Notes under the pieces: generated by a model | What the model was told of the DNA's origin: nothing | The model's database searches: none | Seen by the model: only the letters and a program-made list of their open reading frames with translations | Translations under genes and position numbers: made by a program | Shown here: piece by piece, positions 43,353 to 54,867 of the stretch | Layout: every line of letters begins with the position of its first letter | Position numbering within the stretch: position 1 is the first letter of the stretch | Assembly (NCBI GenBank): GCA_917880885.1 | Contig: OU862923.1 | Location: 25,683,770 to 25,747,769 of the forward strand | DNA: 64,000 bases | Direction: 5' to 3' | Source of the DNA: Limnephilus marmoratus | Taxonomy: Eukaryota > Arthropoda > Insecta > Trichoptera > Limnephilidae

Positions 43353-43690
43353 TATTGCAATACATTACAAGATGATACTTTGTCCGTCCAACTGGGAAAC
43401 ATACCCGTTTCAGGACAGCCAAATTGTATATTTAGTTCATAATATTCTTAATAAAGGAATGGTTTCGTTCAAGAGATTACAGAGCTTCTGTCAAGACTAC
43501 TTTTAAGAACATTAGTAAATATATTATATATATTACAATACATAACAAAAAAATGCTTTGTCTGTCCAACTGGGAAGGATTCCCGTTTCAGAACAGCCAA
43601 ATAGCATATTTAGTTCATAATATTCTTAACAAAGGAATGGTTTCGTTCAAGAGAACACAGGAATGAGCTTCTGTCAAGACACCTTTCTAT
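43353..43690 (+). repeat. Tandem duplication, two units of about 155 bp
   Basis: Units starting 'atattgcaatacattacaag' (43353) and 'atattacaatacataacaaa' (43529) share 'cagccaaat', 'tatttagttcataatattct' and 'ggaatggtttcgttcaagag'. They are about 88% alike. A weaker 'gggatggtttct' echo at 44003 may be a third, decayed unit. Confidence 0.75.
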
Positions 43691-44233
43691 AACAGTAATT
43701 GTTATGTCTGCCCTTTCCTCGGCAGATATTAATTATTAATAAAGGTTCTTTTATATAAAATGTGTTTATTACTTGAATAACCTAGCTGGATAGCTACGAC
43801 TGTTTACTATTCGGTGATAGGTAAATCTCTGGGCTCTTGCCTGGGGAGCTCGTAAAGTCTATGTCTGATACTGCTTCTTGTACGCCAATGCCATCTGGCG
43901 AGCTATGGCGCAAGCTAAATGCTTACCGCCATCTATCGTATTCTTTCCATATAAAATACTTAATTACTCTACATTACAGTAATAATTGCATTCTGAAAGA
44001 AGGGATGGTTTCTTTATATCCTTGAAAGAATCGCAAAGATGTAATTTTATTCAACGTCATTTTGGAGAACATTAATAATTGCATTCAGAATAAATGAATG
44101 TTTTCTTTCGGGAGATCACAATATCGATGGTTTATTTGTTTCACGTAATAAATCTAAAGCACGATTGAAAACTCTGCTCTCGGAGAAGTAGCCAAGTATA
44201 ATTAAACAACAGTAGTTTACTTTGGCTCTAGTG

Positions 44234-44556
44234 CAGTGGTTTCCAATTAGTTTTTCCTGTGTACCACTATGAGTTAGACCCTACCCCTTTTAGCCAAAAT
44301 CATAAATAAAAAAATTAATTTATTTTCAAACCTTAATCCTTATTAATGGCATAACAATATCCTTCCCTATAGTAGCGCAACCCCTTTGTTATCGTTTGAT
44401 GCTGTCGCTCGTGTGAGTACTTATATGCTTTCATTCATACAGATTGATATTCAAAATAAATTTCACTGATGTTAACCATCAACACGTGCGTGTACCCCTT
44501 CAAGCAACCCCGGTACCTCGTGTACCACTGAGTTTACCGCTAATTGGGAACCACTG
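44234..44556. mobile_element. hAT-type MITE, 323 bp
   Basis: The terminal inverted repeats CAGTGGTTTCCAATTAG and (complement of the right end) CAGTGGTTCCCAATTAGC differ at one base. The flanks CTCTAGTG and CTCTAGAA share six of eight bases. The interior has 'tgtaccactatgag' and 'tgtaccactgagt' near the two ends. Non-coding. Confidence 0.75.
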
Positions 44557-44564
44557 CTCTAGAA

Positions 44565-45065
44565 AATACATATTTGCATTAGTTTCTACTGCGAAATAAT
44601 CATAATATAACTTTGTTTCTCTCTCACAAAGGATGTTCTCAGACATAATATAATGGCGTCTGGCACCATGCATTAGATTATAACATGTCTTGACTAAAAA
44701 ATCAGCGATACAATTCAGAATGTTTCAATTCTTTCAAATTTCCCACCGAAGAGATAATCCAATAGAAGTGGCCGAAGTAAGCTCAACTTTTCCTTATTTC
44801 TAGTGAAATTGATCGTGAATAATTTTAATTTTCAAAATTCGTGAACAGGCCAAAAATAATCCCAATGGAGTCAAAACGTTTATGCAAATTGGTGACATCT
44901 GTTTTCTTTTAAATCGGTATACATCACAATTCTAGGTATTATCATACTGTTCTGTGAAATTTCTGAGCATACAAATCAAGCTCTAGGGATTGGTTGTTTC
45001 AAAAAATTTTAACAATTCATCAAATATTTGAAGTTAATTTTCACTTTCTATGGAAGTTCTATCCA
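44565..45065. other. AT-rich stretch, nothing recognised
   Basis: Only short frames are present. Confidence 0.4.
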
Positions 45066-45540
45066 TGATTCATCATCATCATCACTATTGACTCTACAAC
45101 CCCTGGTGGGTCTTGGCCTCCTCAAGAGTCTTCCTCCACTCATCTCGGTTTTGTGCCAGCTCTCTCCAGTTTGGAAGCTCCAAGATAGATATGTCTTTGA
45201 GGACGTTGTCGCTCCATCTTAGTTTTGGTCTTCCCAGGCTCCTTCGCCCTATTGGTCTTGAGTTCAGCAGGGACTTTGGTGCTTGATGCTCGGTCATTCT
45301 CTCCACATGACCCAGCCACCGAAGTCTTCCCAATTTTATAAATTTTGCGACGTTTAGCTCCTTAAACAAAGTATAGAGCTCATTGTTATAACGTCTGCGC
45401 CAAAATCTATTTTCTAGAACCGGTCCGAAGATGCGCCTCAAAATTTTTCTTTCAAAAACGTCCAGTGCTCGCTCATTCCTCTTAGTTAGTACCCAAATCT
45501 CAGCTGCGTACGTAAGTACTGGCCTGATAAGTGTTTTTGT
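45066..45540 (-). mobile_element. RTE-B retrotransposon 3' fragment
   Basis: The minus-strand frame at 45441-45094 reads 'MRRIFGPVLENRFWRRRYNN', 'LGRLRWLGHVERMTEHQAPK' and 'NWRELAQNRDEWRKTLEEAK'. This is the C-terminal region of an RTE-type protein (RWLGHVERM motif). Upstream, 'TWILTKRNERALDVFERKIL' continues in a shifted frame. The 3' end carries a GAT/ATC microsatellite tail (45069-45084). 5'-truncated. Confidence 0.8.
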
Positions 45541-45781
45541 GGTAGCTACTGGTACCTACTGGTAGCTACCTCCTTAATAGACGGGCGCTGGGAGCGCACG
45601 TCTATGGTTTGAATTTAGAGTGTTGTATGCTGTACGACTGCTGAAAGAAGCATCATACAGGGTTCTTTTGTTTCAACAAGATTCCGGATAATTCTATTGT
45701 AAGAAAAGTGTTATTAAATATATATTATATCAATATATTACAGTTTTGTACACTAATATTTAATATTTATTTTCTATTCTT

Positions 45782-46000
45782 TCCCGAGGAAGACATGGCA
45801 CGATCAAGTGAACCAGATACTTGAGACGGGCCATGTCAAAAGTCAGAATAATAGAAGAGTATGTATGAGACGATGTATGAATGTGAGTGAGGCAAAGAGT
45901 GTGTGCCAAGACCGAGTTGTTTGGCGGTCCGTCCTCTCTGCCTACCCCTGCGTGGAAACGGCGTGATGGTTAGTTAGTTAGTTAGTTTATTTTCTATCCA
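45782..46000 (+). mobile_element. RTE-A 3' end fragment
   Basis: It matches the complement of 2130-2330: 'accgagttgtttggcggtcc', 'gtcctctctgcctacc' and 'gaaacggcgtgatggttagt', followed by TTAG-type repeats. The coding region is almost absent. Confidence 0.75.
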
Positions 46001-46176
46001 TAATTATTTCAGTTCTATTAAGCAACTGGCTTATAATGATATAATAACAGAACTTGAAAAGAACTTTAAGAAAATTAACTTCACATATTTGGTGAATTGT
46101 TTATTTTTTTTAATCAACTCGTCCTTATATTAATACAAAAATTGTCATTTTTTTAAATAATACTTCTTCAAACACT

Positions 46177-46360
46177 TATTTTAATTCAAAATAAATAAAC
46201 ACTTAGTTTTGCCACTTTTATTGTTTAAAAAGAAAGCAATGTTTCATAAGCAATGCTTACTCCATTCATTAGAAATGGTGTAGTAATCATTGCTTGTGAA
46301 ACATGTTGGGTTTTTAAACAATGAAAGTGGTTAAAACTAAGTGTTTATTAATTTTGAAAT
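46177..46360. mobile_element. Hairpin MITE with about 75-bp arms
   Basis: The left arm contains 'aataaacacttagttttgcc' and 'gcaatgtttcataagcaatg'. The right arm is complementary, with 'cattgcttgtgaaacatg' and 'ggttaaaactaagtgtttat'. The loop is about 30 bases. An arm-like relative is present at 39755-39828. Confidence 0.7.
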
Positions 46361-46440
46361 AAAAAAATAATGAGATATCTAAATTTATTTTCTAATGACC
46401 TTTTCAACTCACTTAAGGTTTTCACCATGTGGAACTTTAA

Positions 46441-46886
46441 TAAACAAAAATTTTAACAAAACAAAAAACGACTTCAAAAAATGCACTAAAAAGTAAAAAA
46501 ATAATTTCGTATTCTTCTACAACTTCATAATCGACTTACTTTTTCTACTCATCAATATGTAGGTACGATTGTCATTTTTGTAATCGGTGTCAGTCATGGT
46601 AGGTTTGTAACTACCTACATAGTTATAGGTGAGATGTGCTTGTGTCGCACAAGCGACTTGACGAGGCGAGAGCGGGGCCGCGGCGTGAGGGGAGCTGTCA
46701 AGTAAACACGCCGCGCCGGGCCGGGTACCTTTGCTGACACCGACTCCAAAAAGAACAATCGTACCTACATATTGATGAGTAGAAAAATTAAGTCGATTAT
46801 GAAGTTGTAGAAGAATACGAAATTATTTTTTTACTTTTTAGTGCATTTTTTGAAGTCGTTTTTTGTTTTGTTAAAATTTTTGTTTA
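46441..46886. mobile_element. Inverted-repeat element with about 155-bp arms and a GC-rich centre
   Basis: The left arm 46441-46600 ('aaaaaacgacttcaaaaaat', 'atgtaggtacgattg') is complementary to the right arm 46730-46886 ('caatcgtacctacat', 'ttttttgaagtcgttttttg'). The 130-bp centre is GC-rich (GGGGCCGCGGCGTGAGGGGA). The arms share 'gaagtcg' with the next element's end at 47416. Unknown DNA-transposon family. Confidence 0.7.
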
Positions 46887-46889
46887 TTT

Positions 46890-47430
46890 TTTGATTTTTA
46901 GTGAATCCGAAGTACACTTATTTGTCTGAATATGGGTAGATCTACTAAACGTGCTGCTCATATGAGACAGACGTAATTTGACCATAACGACATTAGGGTC
47001 AAATTAAGAGATTCGGCCGAGTTTCGTTAATTTGCTCCTAAGAATTGAAGAGTTCCGTTACTCTGTCATGGATCCGATAATCAGAACCTAACCAAACTCT
47101 CATCAATTTATCCTTAAAGTACATCCTTTCCAATAAAATAAGAATCATTGAAATCGGTTGGCGTGATATAGAGTTATTCGTCCATTTGTCGTGCACATAC
47201 TTTATGCAAATTTAAGACTTATATGGTTTTCTCATGGATGCCATTGTCAGAACTAGACCAAATTAAAATGGGACCACATGGGAAGCACCAGCTTTCAAAT
47301 AAAAAAAGAATCATCAAAATCGGTTCACCCAGTCGAAAATTCTGAGGTAACAAACATAAAAAAAAAAAAAAAAGAAAAAAAAAAATACAGTCGAATTGAG
47401 AACCTCCTCCTTTTTGAAGTCGTTTAAAAA
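46890..47430 (+). mobile_element. Dispersed insect repeat with A-rich, GGAGGTTCTCAATTCGA-type tail
   Basis: The segment contains 'aaaatcggttcacccagtcg' and 'atcattgaaatcggttggcg', the kind of text seen in many insect transposon remnants. It ends in an A-run and 'gtcgaattgagaacctcctc' + 'ctttttgaagtcg'. No coding was recognised. I associate this tail with lepidopteran repeats from memory only. Confidence 0.4.
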
Positions 47431-47544
47431 AGGTAATAACGTGTAATTTTGGTTAATGGTTTACAATTTACTTATTTATAAAGTCTGAGTGTACTACGAG
47501 TATTCGCTACTCAAAGTTTTCTGCCTATTTCGAAAATTTATTAT

Positions 47545-47900
47545 TTACAAGCGAGTTCCCGGCATGCGTTGGAATGCCATTAATAAAGAAATTGTTTCTC
47601 CCTGCGTGTCTTTTCCCATTCGTCCCGTTCCCCTTTCGCCTCCCCTTCCCCTCCCATTTCCCCTTCCTCTCACGTGTTCCCCCTCCATATTTCCCGCTTT
47701 CCCGCACCCCTCTCCCACGAACCCCCGTCCCACGATCCCCTACTCTCTCCCACCTTCATATATTCAGTCCCGGTACATTCAGATTTTCAAACAGCTCGCG
47801 TGCCACCTTTTGCAATTTTTTTTTACAAATTTTCATTTTTCATTATTACAAACATTTATTTTTGTATATTATAAAAACAATCAATCAAATTTGTTACCTA
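47545..47900 (-). mobile_element. Helitron-like element, pyrimidine-rich copy
   Basis: On the minus strand the 3' end reads 'aacgcatgccgggaactcgc' + 'ttgt', related to the 13246 terminus but with CTAG degraded. The interior is the same CT-rich run (C/T over about 150 bp) as 12895-13190 reversed. Overlapping open frames of 60-138 codons here come from the low-complexity CT tract and are not genes. Confidence 0.5.
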
Positions 47901-47904
47901 TTTA

Positions 47905-48720
47905 AAAAATATATAATTTTTTATTAGATTCAAAGTCTTCAATTTTGGTAATTAGTGAGTAATTCAATAATTCAATGAGTACTTCGACTGATTTCATTAA
48001 TTTAAAGAGTTTAATAAAAAATTGAATTTTGATTTAAAAATCGGTGGTTTGCAAAATGTCATTCTCAAATTGTGACATTTTTGACAGGTTCGTAAGAGTT
48101 TTTGTAATGATTAAAAAAACTTTTCAGATGTATTGTCATCTGGTTGTAATAATCCAGAAACCTTCGCATGGGTGGAAAGAAGGTATTTTGAAAGTTTCAA
48201 GGTTCAGGTTTTCAGTTCTTATGCTTAATATAGCGATGCATGGACAATTCACATACATAGAAACATATATTGATTTTTATATATTATATAGATTAATGGA
48301 TAAGTTATCGATAAAATATTGAAATACCCCCCAAAACTACTTTTTATTGGAATTCTCATCCCACCCCAATACAATTATCGACATCTTCATATCAGTCGCT
48401 ACCAAATGGCCCCTCATTTCCAACAATAAATAACCAGCCAAGACGACAATGGAGACTTCCCGAGAGGATATAATTTATACCAAAGACGGAGGTTCATGAG
48501 ACTTACTCCAATGACGAAATTGTTTTAGAGAATACACTGACTCACAAAATGAATTTTTTTTTCGAAAAGTCTTGATGTAGGAATTTTTCAGCAGGTTCTT
48601 GATACAATAATAGTTTCTTGATATAGGACTATCAAGCTTAGTTGACTTCATCACAGTACTCACACAGATGCCTTACACACAGCGTGTTTCATTTAGACTT
48701 TAATTTAAAAAAATTAAAAA
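47905..48720. other. AT-rich stretch, nothing recognised
   Basis: The 92-codon frame at 48044-48322 has no recognisable motif. No element ends were seen. Confidence 0.4.
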
Positions 48721-48723
48721 ACA

Positions 48724-49205
48724 ATTCATCATCATCACTATTCGCTCTACAACCCCTGGTGGGTCTTGGCCTCCTCAAGAGTCTTCCTCCACTCATCTCG
48801 GTTTTGAGCCAGCTCTCTCCAGTTTTGAAGCTCCAAGATAGATATGTCTTTGAGGACGTTGTCGCTCCATCTTAGTCTTGGTCTTCCCAGGCTCCTTCGC
48901 CTTATTGGTCTTGAGTTCAGCAGGGACTTTGGTGCTTGATGCTCGGTCATTCTCTCCACGTGACCCAGCCACCGAAGTCTTCCCAATGTTATAAATTTAA
49001 CGACGTTTAGCTCCTTAAACAAAGTATAGAGCTCATTATTATAACGTCTGCGCCAAAAACCATTTTCTAGAACCGGTCCGAAGATGCGCCTCAAAATTTT
49101 TCTTTCAAAAACGTCCAGTGCTCGCTCATTCCTCTTAGTTAGTACCCAAGTCTCAGCTGCGTGCGTAAGTACTGGTCTGATAAGTGTTTTGTACACTAAT
49201 ATCTT
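48724..49205 (-). mobile_element. RTE-B retrotransposon 3' fragment, longest open copy
   Basis: The minus-strand frame 49262-48747 (171 codons; the first 20 or so are not part of the element) reads 'ILVYKTLIRPVLTHAAETWV', 'LTKRNERALDVFERKILRRI', 'LGRLRWLGHVERMTEHQAPK', 'NWRELAQNRDEWRKTLEEAK'. It is about 95% identical to 45094-45441, with an ATC tail at 48727-48738. 5'-truncated; no reverse-transcriptase core. Confidence 0.85.
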
Positions 49206-49270
49206 ATTAAAAAAACAATTAATGAGCACCAAAAAAAAATTATGAAAACAAAAAAAAAACAAAAAACATT

Positions 49271-49412
49271 GACTGGTCGGGGCTAAGTTGGCATTGCGTT
49301 TGGGCGTTTTCCGTCATGGCAGAAGCAAAATTTTCCGCTTATTGTGGTGGTGGTAGGAGATTTTCAAATATTATCGGGTTATTCGTAAAAAATGTTTGTC
49401 TTTCTTTTTTTT
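49271..49412 (+). mobile_element. SINE-3 copy, partial
   Basis: The head 'gactggtcggggctaagttg' then 'gcattgcgtttggg' matches 10353. The middle with box B is deleted, and the body 'gtggtggtggtaggagattt' and tail 'atgtttgtctttctttttt' are present. Confidence 0.6.
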
Positions 49413-49619
49413 TAATACATAAAACGATTGTCTCACAATTCACATGCGTGTTGAAGTCGGTAATGTAGAATATATTGACATGCCGAATATTGTTTTATTT
49501 CATTGTTATTAAAATACCGAAAATTATAGAAAAAAAAGTTATCGATCAAAAAATATGTTTGTTTTGTTTTATCTATGTATATAATATTCTATTTATCTAT
49601 TATCAGCATCAGCCATTGT

Positions 49620-50458
49620 GTACATTATTAAATTTATTAAATATTTTGGCATTATAGTTGACAATAACCTCAAACGGAAACACTAAATTGAATATGTAGC
49701 TAAAAGAGTGCGCGCTCTTATTCTTACATTTATTTCATTGCGGGAAAATTTTCAAACACAAACTTGAAAAATATATATTATAGGCTATGTAACTCAATCA
49801 TAACCTACCGTTGCATTGGGTGGGGAGGTACAGGAAGAACCATATTAAACCCGTCATTGAAGACACTGAAATCTATTTTATGTGTTATTATGAAGAAACC
49901 TTTCAGATACTCGAGCGATTCTCTCTTCAAGGAATTTAATGTACTTGATGTTCGACAGCGTTACTCTGTATAAAGTATCTCTGAAGTCCTCTCCAGAGAT
50001 GTTCTATTTTATTAGTATTGGGACAGTATCTCCAGTACTGTTGTGTACTTATTAAAAGACTTATAGGTTCTTGAGATCGCAGTGACTGTTTATTGATGTT
50101 CCGTACTTTATGAAAATAGTTTAGGGGAACTCACGTCCTTTCTACTGGGAACCTATATTTTGTCTGCGTTATAATGACAAAGCAGACCTGCCTTCGGGTT
50201 CTTTCGGCACATCTCGTAAAACGATACCATGTGATCCGAATGGCCAACAGACAACTAATCTGATCATATGCAGACTATGCACAACTAAAAATATTGTATA
50301 ACTATACTACTCCTGTGTAACCTTTCTTACATTACTTTCTATTTGTTAATTTTTTGTACTGATTGATGTAATCTATTTGTAAACTACATTGAGCATGTAA
50401 TTTTTTTTAGTTATAATGTTGCCAATTTCATTGAATAAAGATATTATTATTATTATAT
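49620..50458 (+). mobile_element. Jockey/CR1-type LINE C-terminal fragment with 3' tail
   Basis: The plus strand encodes 'FGIIVDNNLKRKH', 'VAKRVRALILTFISLRENF', 'YYRLCNSIITYRCIGWGGTG' and 'KKPFRYSSDSLFKEFNVLDV', with stops between blocks. This is the standard region after the reverse transcriptase (D..L.W..HI...., WG......L, ..RYP...LF.E..VL..R). The 3' end at about 50455 is an ATT-repeat tail. Confidence 0.7.
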
Positions 50459-50507
50459 ACTAATTACGATATATAACAGTTACATTAAAAAGAAAATTGT
50501 ATATTCA

Positions 50508-50885
50508 TGAAAAAAAAAATGAAAACGGTCGAACATAAGAATCACACTAGAAGTAAGGGCAGCAATGACTTCTGTTGCAACAATTAATACAGCAACATAA
50601 TTTAATAGAGACATTCATAATTACGAAACAAGAAATATAAACAGAGTTCGATTGCCACAAATGAAGAAATCAAAATCACAGAACTGCCTAATGTACAGAG
50701 GACTAAAGATGTATGATGAAATGCCTGAAAGTATGAAGAATGAAGAAAGAATGAATGTATTTAAAAAGAAATGTTATGCTTACTGTAAAAATATTTAAAT
50801 TTATCAAATGAAATGTTACATTGTGCTTATTAGTTTATATTCATGTAGTATAAACTAACTCAATAATAAAAAAATAAAAAAACAT
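50508..50885 (+). mobile_element. Second LINE C-terminal scrap
   Basis: It reads 'RDIHNYETRNINRVRLP', 'CLMYRGLKMYDEMPESMKNE' and 'NVFKKKCYAYCKNI' followed by a stop. This resembles the extreme C-terminus of Jockey-type proteins (H.Y.TR ... Y.G...Y...P ... FK..L). An A-rich end follows at about 50868. Confidence 0.6.
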
Positions 50886-50889
50886 ATCA

Positions 50890-52156
50890 CAATGTATTCT
50901 CGTTCCTCGGACCAAAAATTTACAATAAAATCGGTTCACAACTGATATTATGTAAATTTTCATCCTTTGGACCAAAAATAGAAAAATAGTTATTAGATTT
51001 AGGCAGGACAGATTCCGAAATATCATTAAAAATGTCATCTGATAATTTATACGAGGGCCTTGTTGTATCTTCGCTTTTATTTGTGTTCATTCAAAATATT
51101 TTTTTCCTTCTAATCGCCTTTAGTTTATTAATAATACAAACAAAATAATATAATGTAATTAAAAAATATTTCGAATTTAATATTACGTTCATAAAAAACT
51201 AAATATGACCCCATGATTAGTTTCTTAGAACAGGCACCGCCTGATTATAGACTACATAATGTTGACTGGACCATAATGTACTCAAGCCTGTATTACAGCT
51301 TATCCTCGACGTACATTGTACTTATCATACTACACCATTGTGCATATGTCCAATTAATTGTCCATATATATATGCATTATTTGACTTAATACGACAACTC
51401 TGTAAGCTTTTATACATAGTCCAGTGAATAAAATATATGAAAAATAAAATTAACGCACTGTTGCAGAAAAACTGAAATAAACAAAGATTAAAGATTAAAT
51501 AACTAAGATTATTTCACTAGCGATATCATGCACTAATCGAACCGGAACCGATATGAATACGACAAATCGGTTCTTCATAATAATTTTCATAACAATATTC
51601 TTAATTTTCACCAATAAATTATTCCAAAAACAAAGTTATTTTTTCCCCAACAAAGTTCGTAGCAAAGCAACATTTTGTTATGATATAATTAATTCAATTT
51701 TCTTTATAATTGATCATCATAAGACTAGACAAGTACTTCATTAAAATTATTGTCTTTTTGTCTACCGTTTATTTTTTAATGTGGAAAGTGAGCGGTGGTC
51801 TTATTGTCGAACGAAAATAATGCATATTTTACGATCAGTAAATCAGGACTGGTTGACAAGAGGTCTTTGGAGGCAGACCCCTTATCGACGGTCAAACGTG
51901 ATCTACCAATTTGATTTTATAAAAATCTAGAATCATACTTTGTCGATTATCAGGCGATTACGCAATTTACATTATGTTGAGTTCAAAATATAAAGTGAAA
52001 TTCAATTCACTTTGTTTATTCGATTATCTGTTTTCAGGCTATTGGGAAAAAAATTGTAAATGTGTAACCCTCATGGTCTAATCTTTAGAATTTCTTATGT
52101 TATTGTTGTTGTTTTTCGTTGTTTCGGTGTACTGTCGTGGTAGTTGTTTTTAGTTT
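50890..52156. other. AT-rich stretch, nothing recognised
   Basis: Only short frames are present. There is no repeat in common with other parts of the window. Confidence 0.4.
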
Positions 52157-52160
52157 TTAA

Positions 52161-52679
52161 CCCTTAACCGGAATCGCTATTTCGGTCAACGTTACTGGAA
52201 TCGCGGGTCCAAATAGACCCGCTAATTAAAATAAAGTTTTTTTGTAATATAGACATTATTAACCATTAAATGGGTTATAGATGTATTAAAAATAGTTGTT
52301 TGTAGTATGTAAGGTAGTTTTATTAATCAACATTTTTAAATTATACATCTTTTTGGCTTATCTTCTTAGGAACCAAGTTTAGCACAAGTTTTTATCAGTT
52401 TTTTTTGGCATGTAAAATTATAATAACAAAAAAAATATATCTAAAACAATACAAATTAAATAAGTGTACATTTATTTAAAAGTTACGTACTTGGAATCGT
52501 GGGTCCAATCGGACCCTCAATAGTTCGTTACCTCCACTTCCAGTAAATTGTAAGCACCACGCGTCTGGCGACGTAATGAGATTAGATTGGCGCGCAAAAG
52601 TGTAACTGCGCGTTTAAAAAATAAACGGTTTTTTTTTGTTTTTGTCGGGTCCAAATGGACCCTCGATTCCGGTTAAGGG
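52161..52679. mobile_element. piggyBac-type MITE, 519 bp
   Basis: The perfect 16-bp terminal inverted repeats CCCTTAACCGGAATCG are flanked on both sides by TTAA (52157-52160 and 52680-52683), the piggyBac target and duplication. Inside, the palindromic word GGGTCCAAATGGACCC and variants occur next to both ends (52205, 52650) and once internally (about 52502). No transposase remains. Confidence 0.9.
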
Positions 52680-52683
52680 TTAA

Positions 52684-53278
52684 TGTATTGAAGTATTGTT
52701 ATTTTATTATATTTGTGTTCTTCGTTAATTTCATATTTTTTGGGAAGCAATTAGTTTAAAACTGATCATTTTTTACCGTTCAAAATTTTACACCATCTTC
52801 TACAGTTCACTCATAAAAATCGGGGCTTTTTTCCGACTGTATAAATCTCTTACAAAAATAAAAATATTGTCAAGGTCAAGTGCTTTAGCCCGAACATTAA
52901 TTAAGCTCATAAATAACGACAGTATAACAGAAACGATCGGAATATCACATTAATATTCAAACCCACAATAAAAGCATTTCTAATCGTAAACCTGCGGTCT
53001 CCCGGGGACTTGGAAGACGCCAAAAGAAAAATTAGTGGTGAATTCATCGAAATAACAAGGAACAATATGTAATTCACGTAACTATGTTCTTTACTTTGTG
53101 GTGCGGAGCCTCCTAGTTTTGCGTCTTTATAGGTTTAGTCAATTTTGGGAGCCGGATGAATTATTCTGAATTCAAAAATTGTCAACAATTATTATCTTTG
53201 GCTCTCTTAAAATCTTAAATTAAAATAACAGAAAATTTGTTCATTTTCAGAAACAGGAAAAAAATCTCAAATTGTGAA
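52684..53278. other. AT-rich stretch, nothing recognised
   Basis: No frames or repeats of note. Confidence 0.4.
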
Positions 53279-53286
53279 CTCTGGGG

Positions 53287-54388
53287 CAGGGTTTCCCATT
53301 TGCCGGGTCGCGACCCGGTACCGGGCCGCGTATTTACAATCCCTACCGCGTTTCAGTCGCTTTAAATTTTCAATATCAAAATTTAAATATTAAGAAATAA
53401 AATTATTAATTTCTAATATGCACACTGGAAAGATTATTTTATCTAGATTTTAGAACAATTTTTGTTTTTGCAATGTGATAAAAAATAAACAATTTAGAGG
53501 TATATTTAAAATGTAAATTTTCGTTACCGCGACTGAATCGGTATAGGTTTTCTAAATACGCTACCGGGCCATCAAAATAAAATACCGGATCGCAACATTC
53601 CCGCCTTGTTTTAAGACAAGGTGGAAGCTGCAAGAAAAAAAGCTTAATGTGTGGGCACAACGCGCGGAAACAGGGAACTTTAAAGCATTTAGTAATTTAT
53701 GTGAAATACAAAAAGAGTACAACATGATCGCATTGCCACAAGACATCTTAACTCAAAATAAAGAACATTTATTTGGACTGGAGAGGAATCTTCAAGAATA
53801 TTTTCTTCCAATCGACAGCAACAAAGCTTGGATAAGAAACCCATTTACATTCAAGTTAGATTCCGAAACTAATTTGCCACGAATTGCCAGATTCAGATGT
53901 CGACTCGTTAATTGAACTGTCAACTGACACATCACTCGAGGATATATTTGACACAAGACTAAGACCATTGATAGATTTTTGGTAATCTTGTCAAGAATAC
54001 ACAAAATTAGCTCATCAAGCAATAACTTTTTTAATGCCTTTTGTCATAACTTATAAATATGAAGCTGGGTTTTCAACACTAGTTTACCTTAAACATAAAT
54101 ATAGAAACCGACTTGAAGTGGAACCAGTCCTTAGGATAAAACTTTCGTCATTTTCTTCTTCTTCATTCTTTAGTAACAATTAAGCAGCAGCTCCATACTT
54201 CGCACTAAAATTTAGTGACTAAATAGGCGATACCAAAATATGTAGTATTAATAAAACATTTTTACTATTAATAAATGTATATTGTTTTACCTAATGGAAC
54301 CAGCTTGGGTTTAAAAGTATTAAATGAGTCACGAAGGGGCAGTATGAAAATTACCGGGTCACGGCAGAACAATGTTTGGGAAACACTG
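53287..54388 (+). mobile_element. hAT transposon with decayed transposase, 1.1 kb
   Basis: The ends are CAGGGTTTCCCATT and (complement) CAGTGTTTCCCAAACATTG, flanked by CTCTGGGG and CTCTAGGG, a 7/8 match to the 8-bp hAT duplication. 53600-54180 encodes in broken frames 'EHLFGLERNLQEYFLPI', 'WIRNPFTFKLD', 'SLEDIFDTRL', 'TFLMPFVITYKYEAGFSTLV' and 'KHKYRNRLEVEP'. This is the dimerisation end of ZBED5/SCAND3-like hAT transposases (the LPF..TY.CE.GFS motif is recognisable). The BED finger and first catalytic part are missing, so this is an internally deleted, inactive copy. Confidence 0.85.
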
Positions 54389-54539
54389 CTCTAGGGTAAT
54401 GAAATGTATATGTTTTTGAAGTAAAACTTTTTTACGCACGCTTAACTTGGGGAGTAAGCTGGTGAATGCGTGACGAGAGCGTTGTGAAAAGTGAGGTGAA
54501 CAGTAGTTGAGAGGGAGACATAAGTTAGTGAAGATAGAA

Positions 54540-54745
54540 AGAAAAAGAGTTACGTTTCGTATATTACTGTAGGGGCAAGAGAGAGAGGTGCGAGCACACA
54601 TTTTCTTTCTCTCTTTCTCTCATAGCCAGTTACGTTTCATATATCTAAGACGCAGTGCAGGCCTATTATCTGTATCACACTGTAGGAGCACGAGAGAGCA
54701 GTGCGTGCGCACATTTTCTTTCTCTCTTCCTATCATATAGATGGA
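54540..54745 (+). repeat. Tandem duplication, two units of about 95 bp
   Basis: The words 'gttacgtttcgtatatt' (54549) and 'gttacgtttcatatatc' (54630) head units that both contain 'actgtagg.gca.gagagag' and 'cacattttctttctctct'. The unit is GA/CT-rich. Confidence 0.65.
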
Positions 54746-54867
54746 GCTAAATAAGATTTACTTCAGTCGTGTGGTCTAAAGCACACTAGTTTTTTTATCT
54801 GCAAATTCTAGTGGAATACAAATAATAAAATATGTTTAGCTCAAAAATAATAATAACGTACCATTTG

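Noticed and set aside
47489..47927. Overlapping plus-strand frames of 138 and 117 codons rich in Pro, Ser, Leu and Phe
   Set aside because: They come from a CT-rich low-complexity tract of a Helitron-like repeat that also exists at 13.0 and 61.1 kb; several frames on both strands are open there for the same reason.
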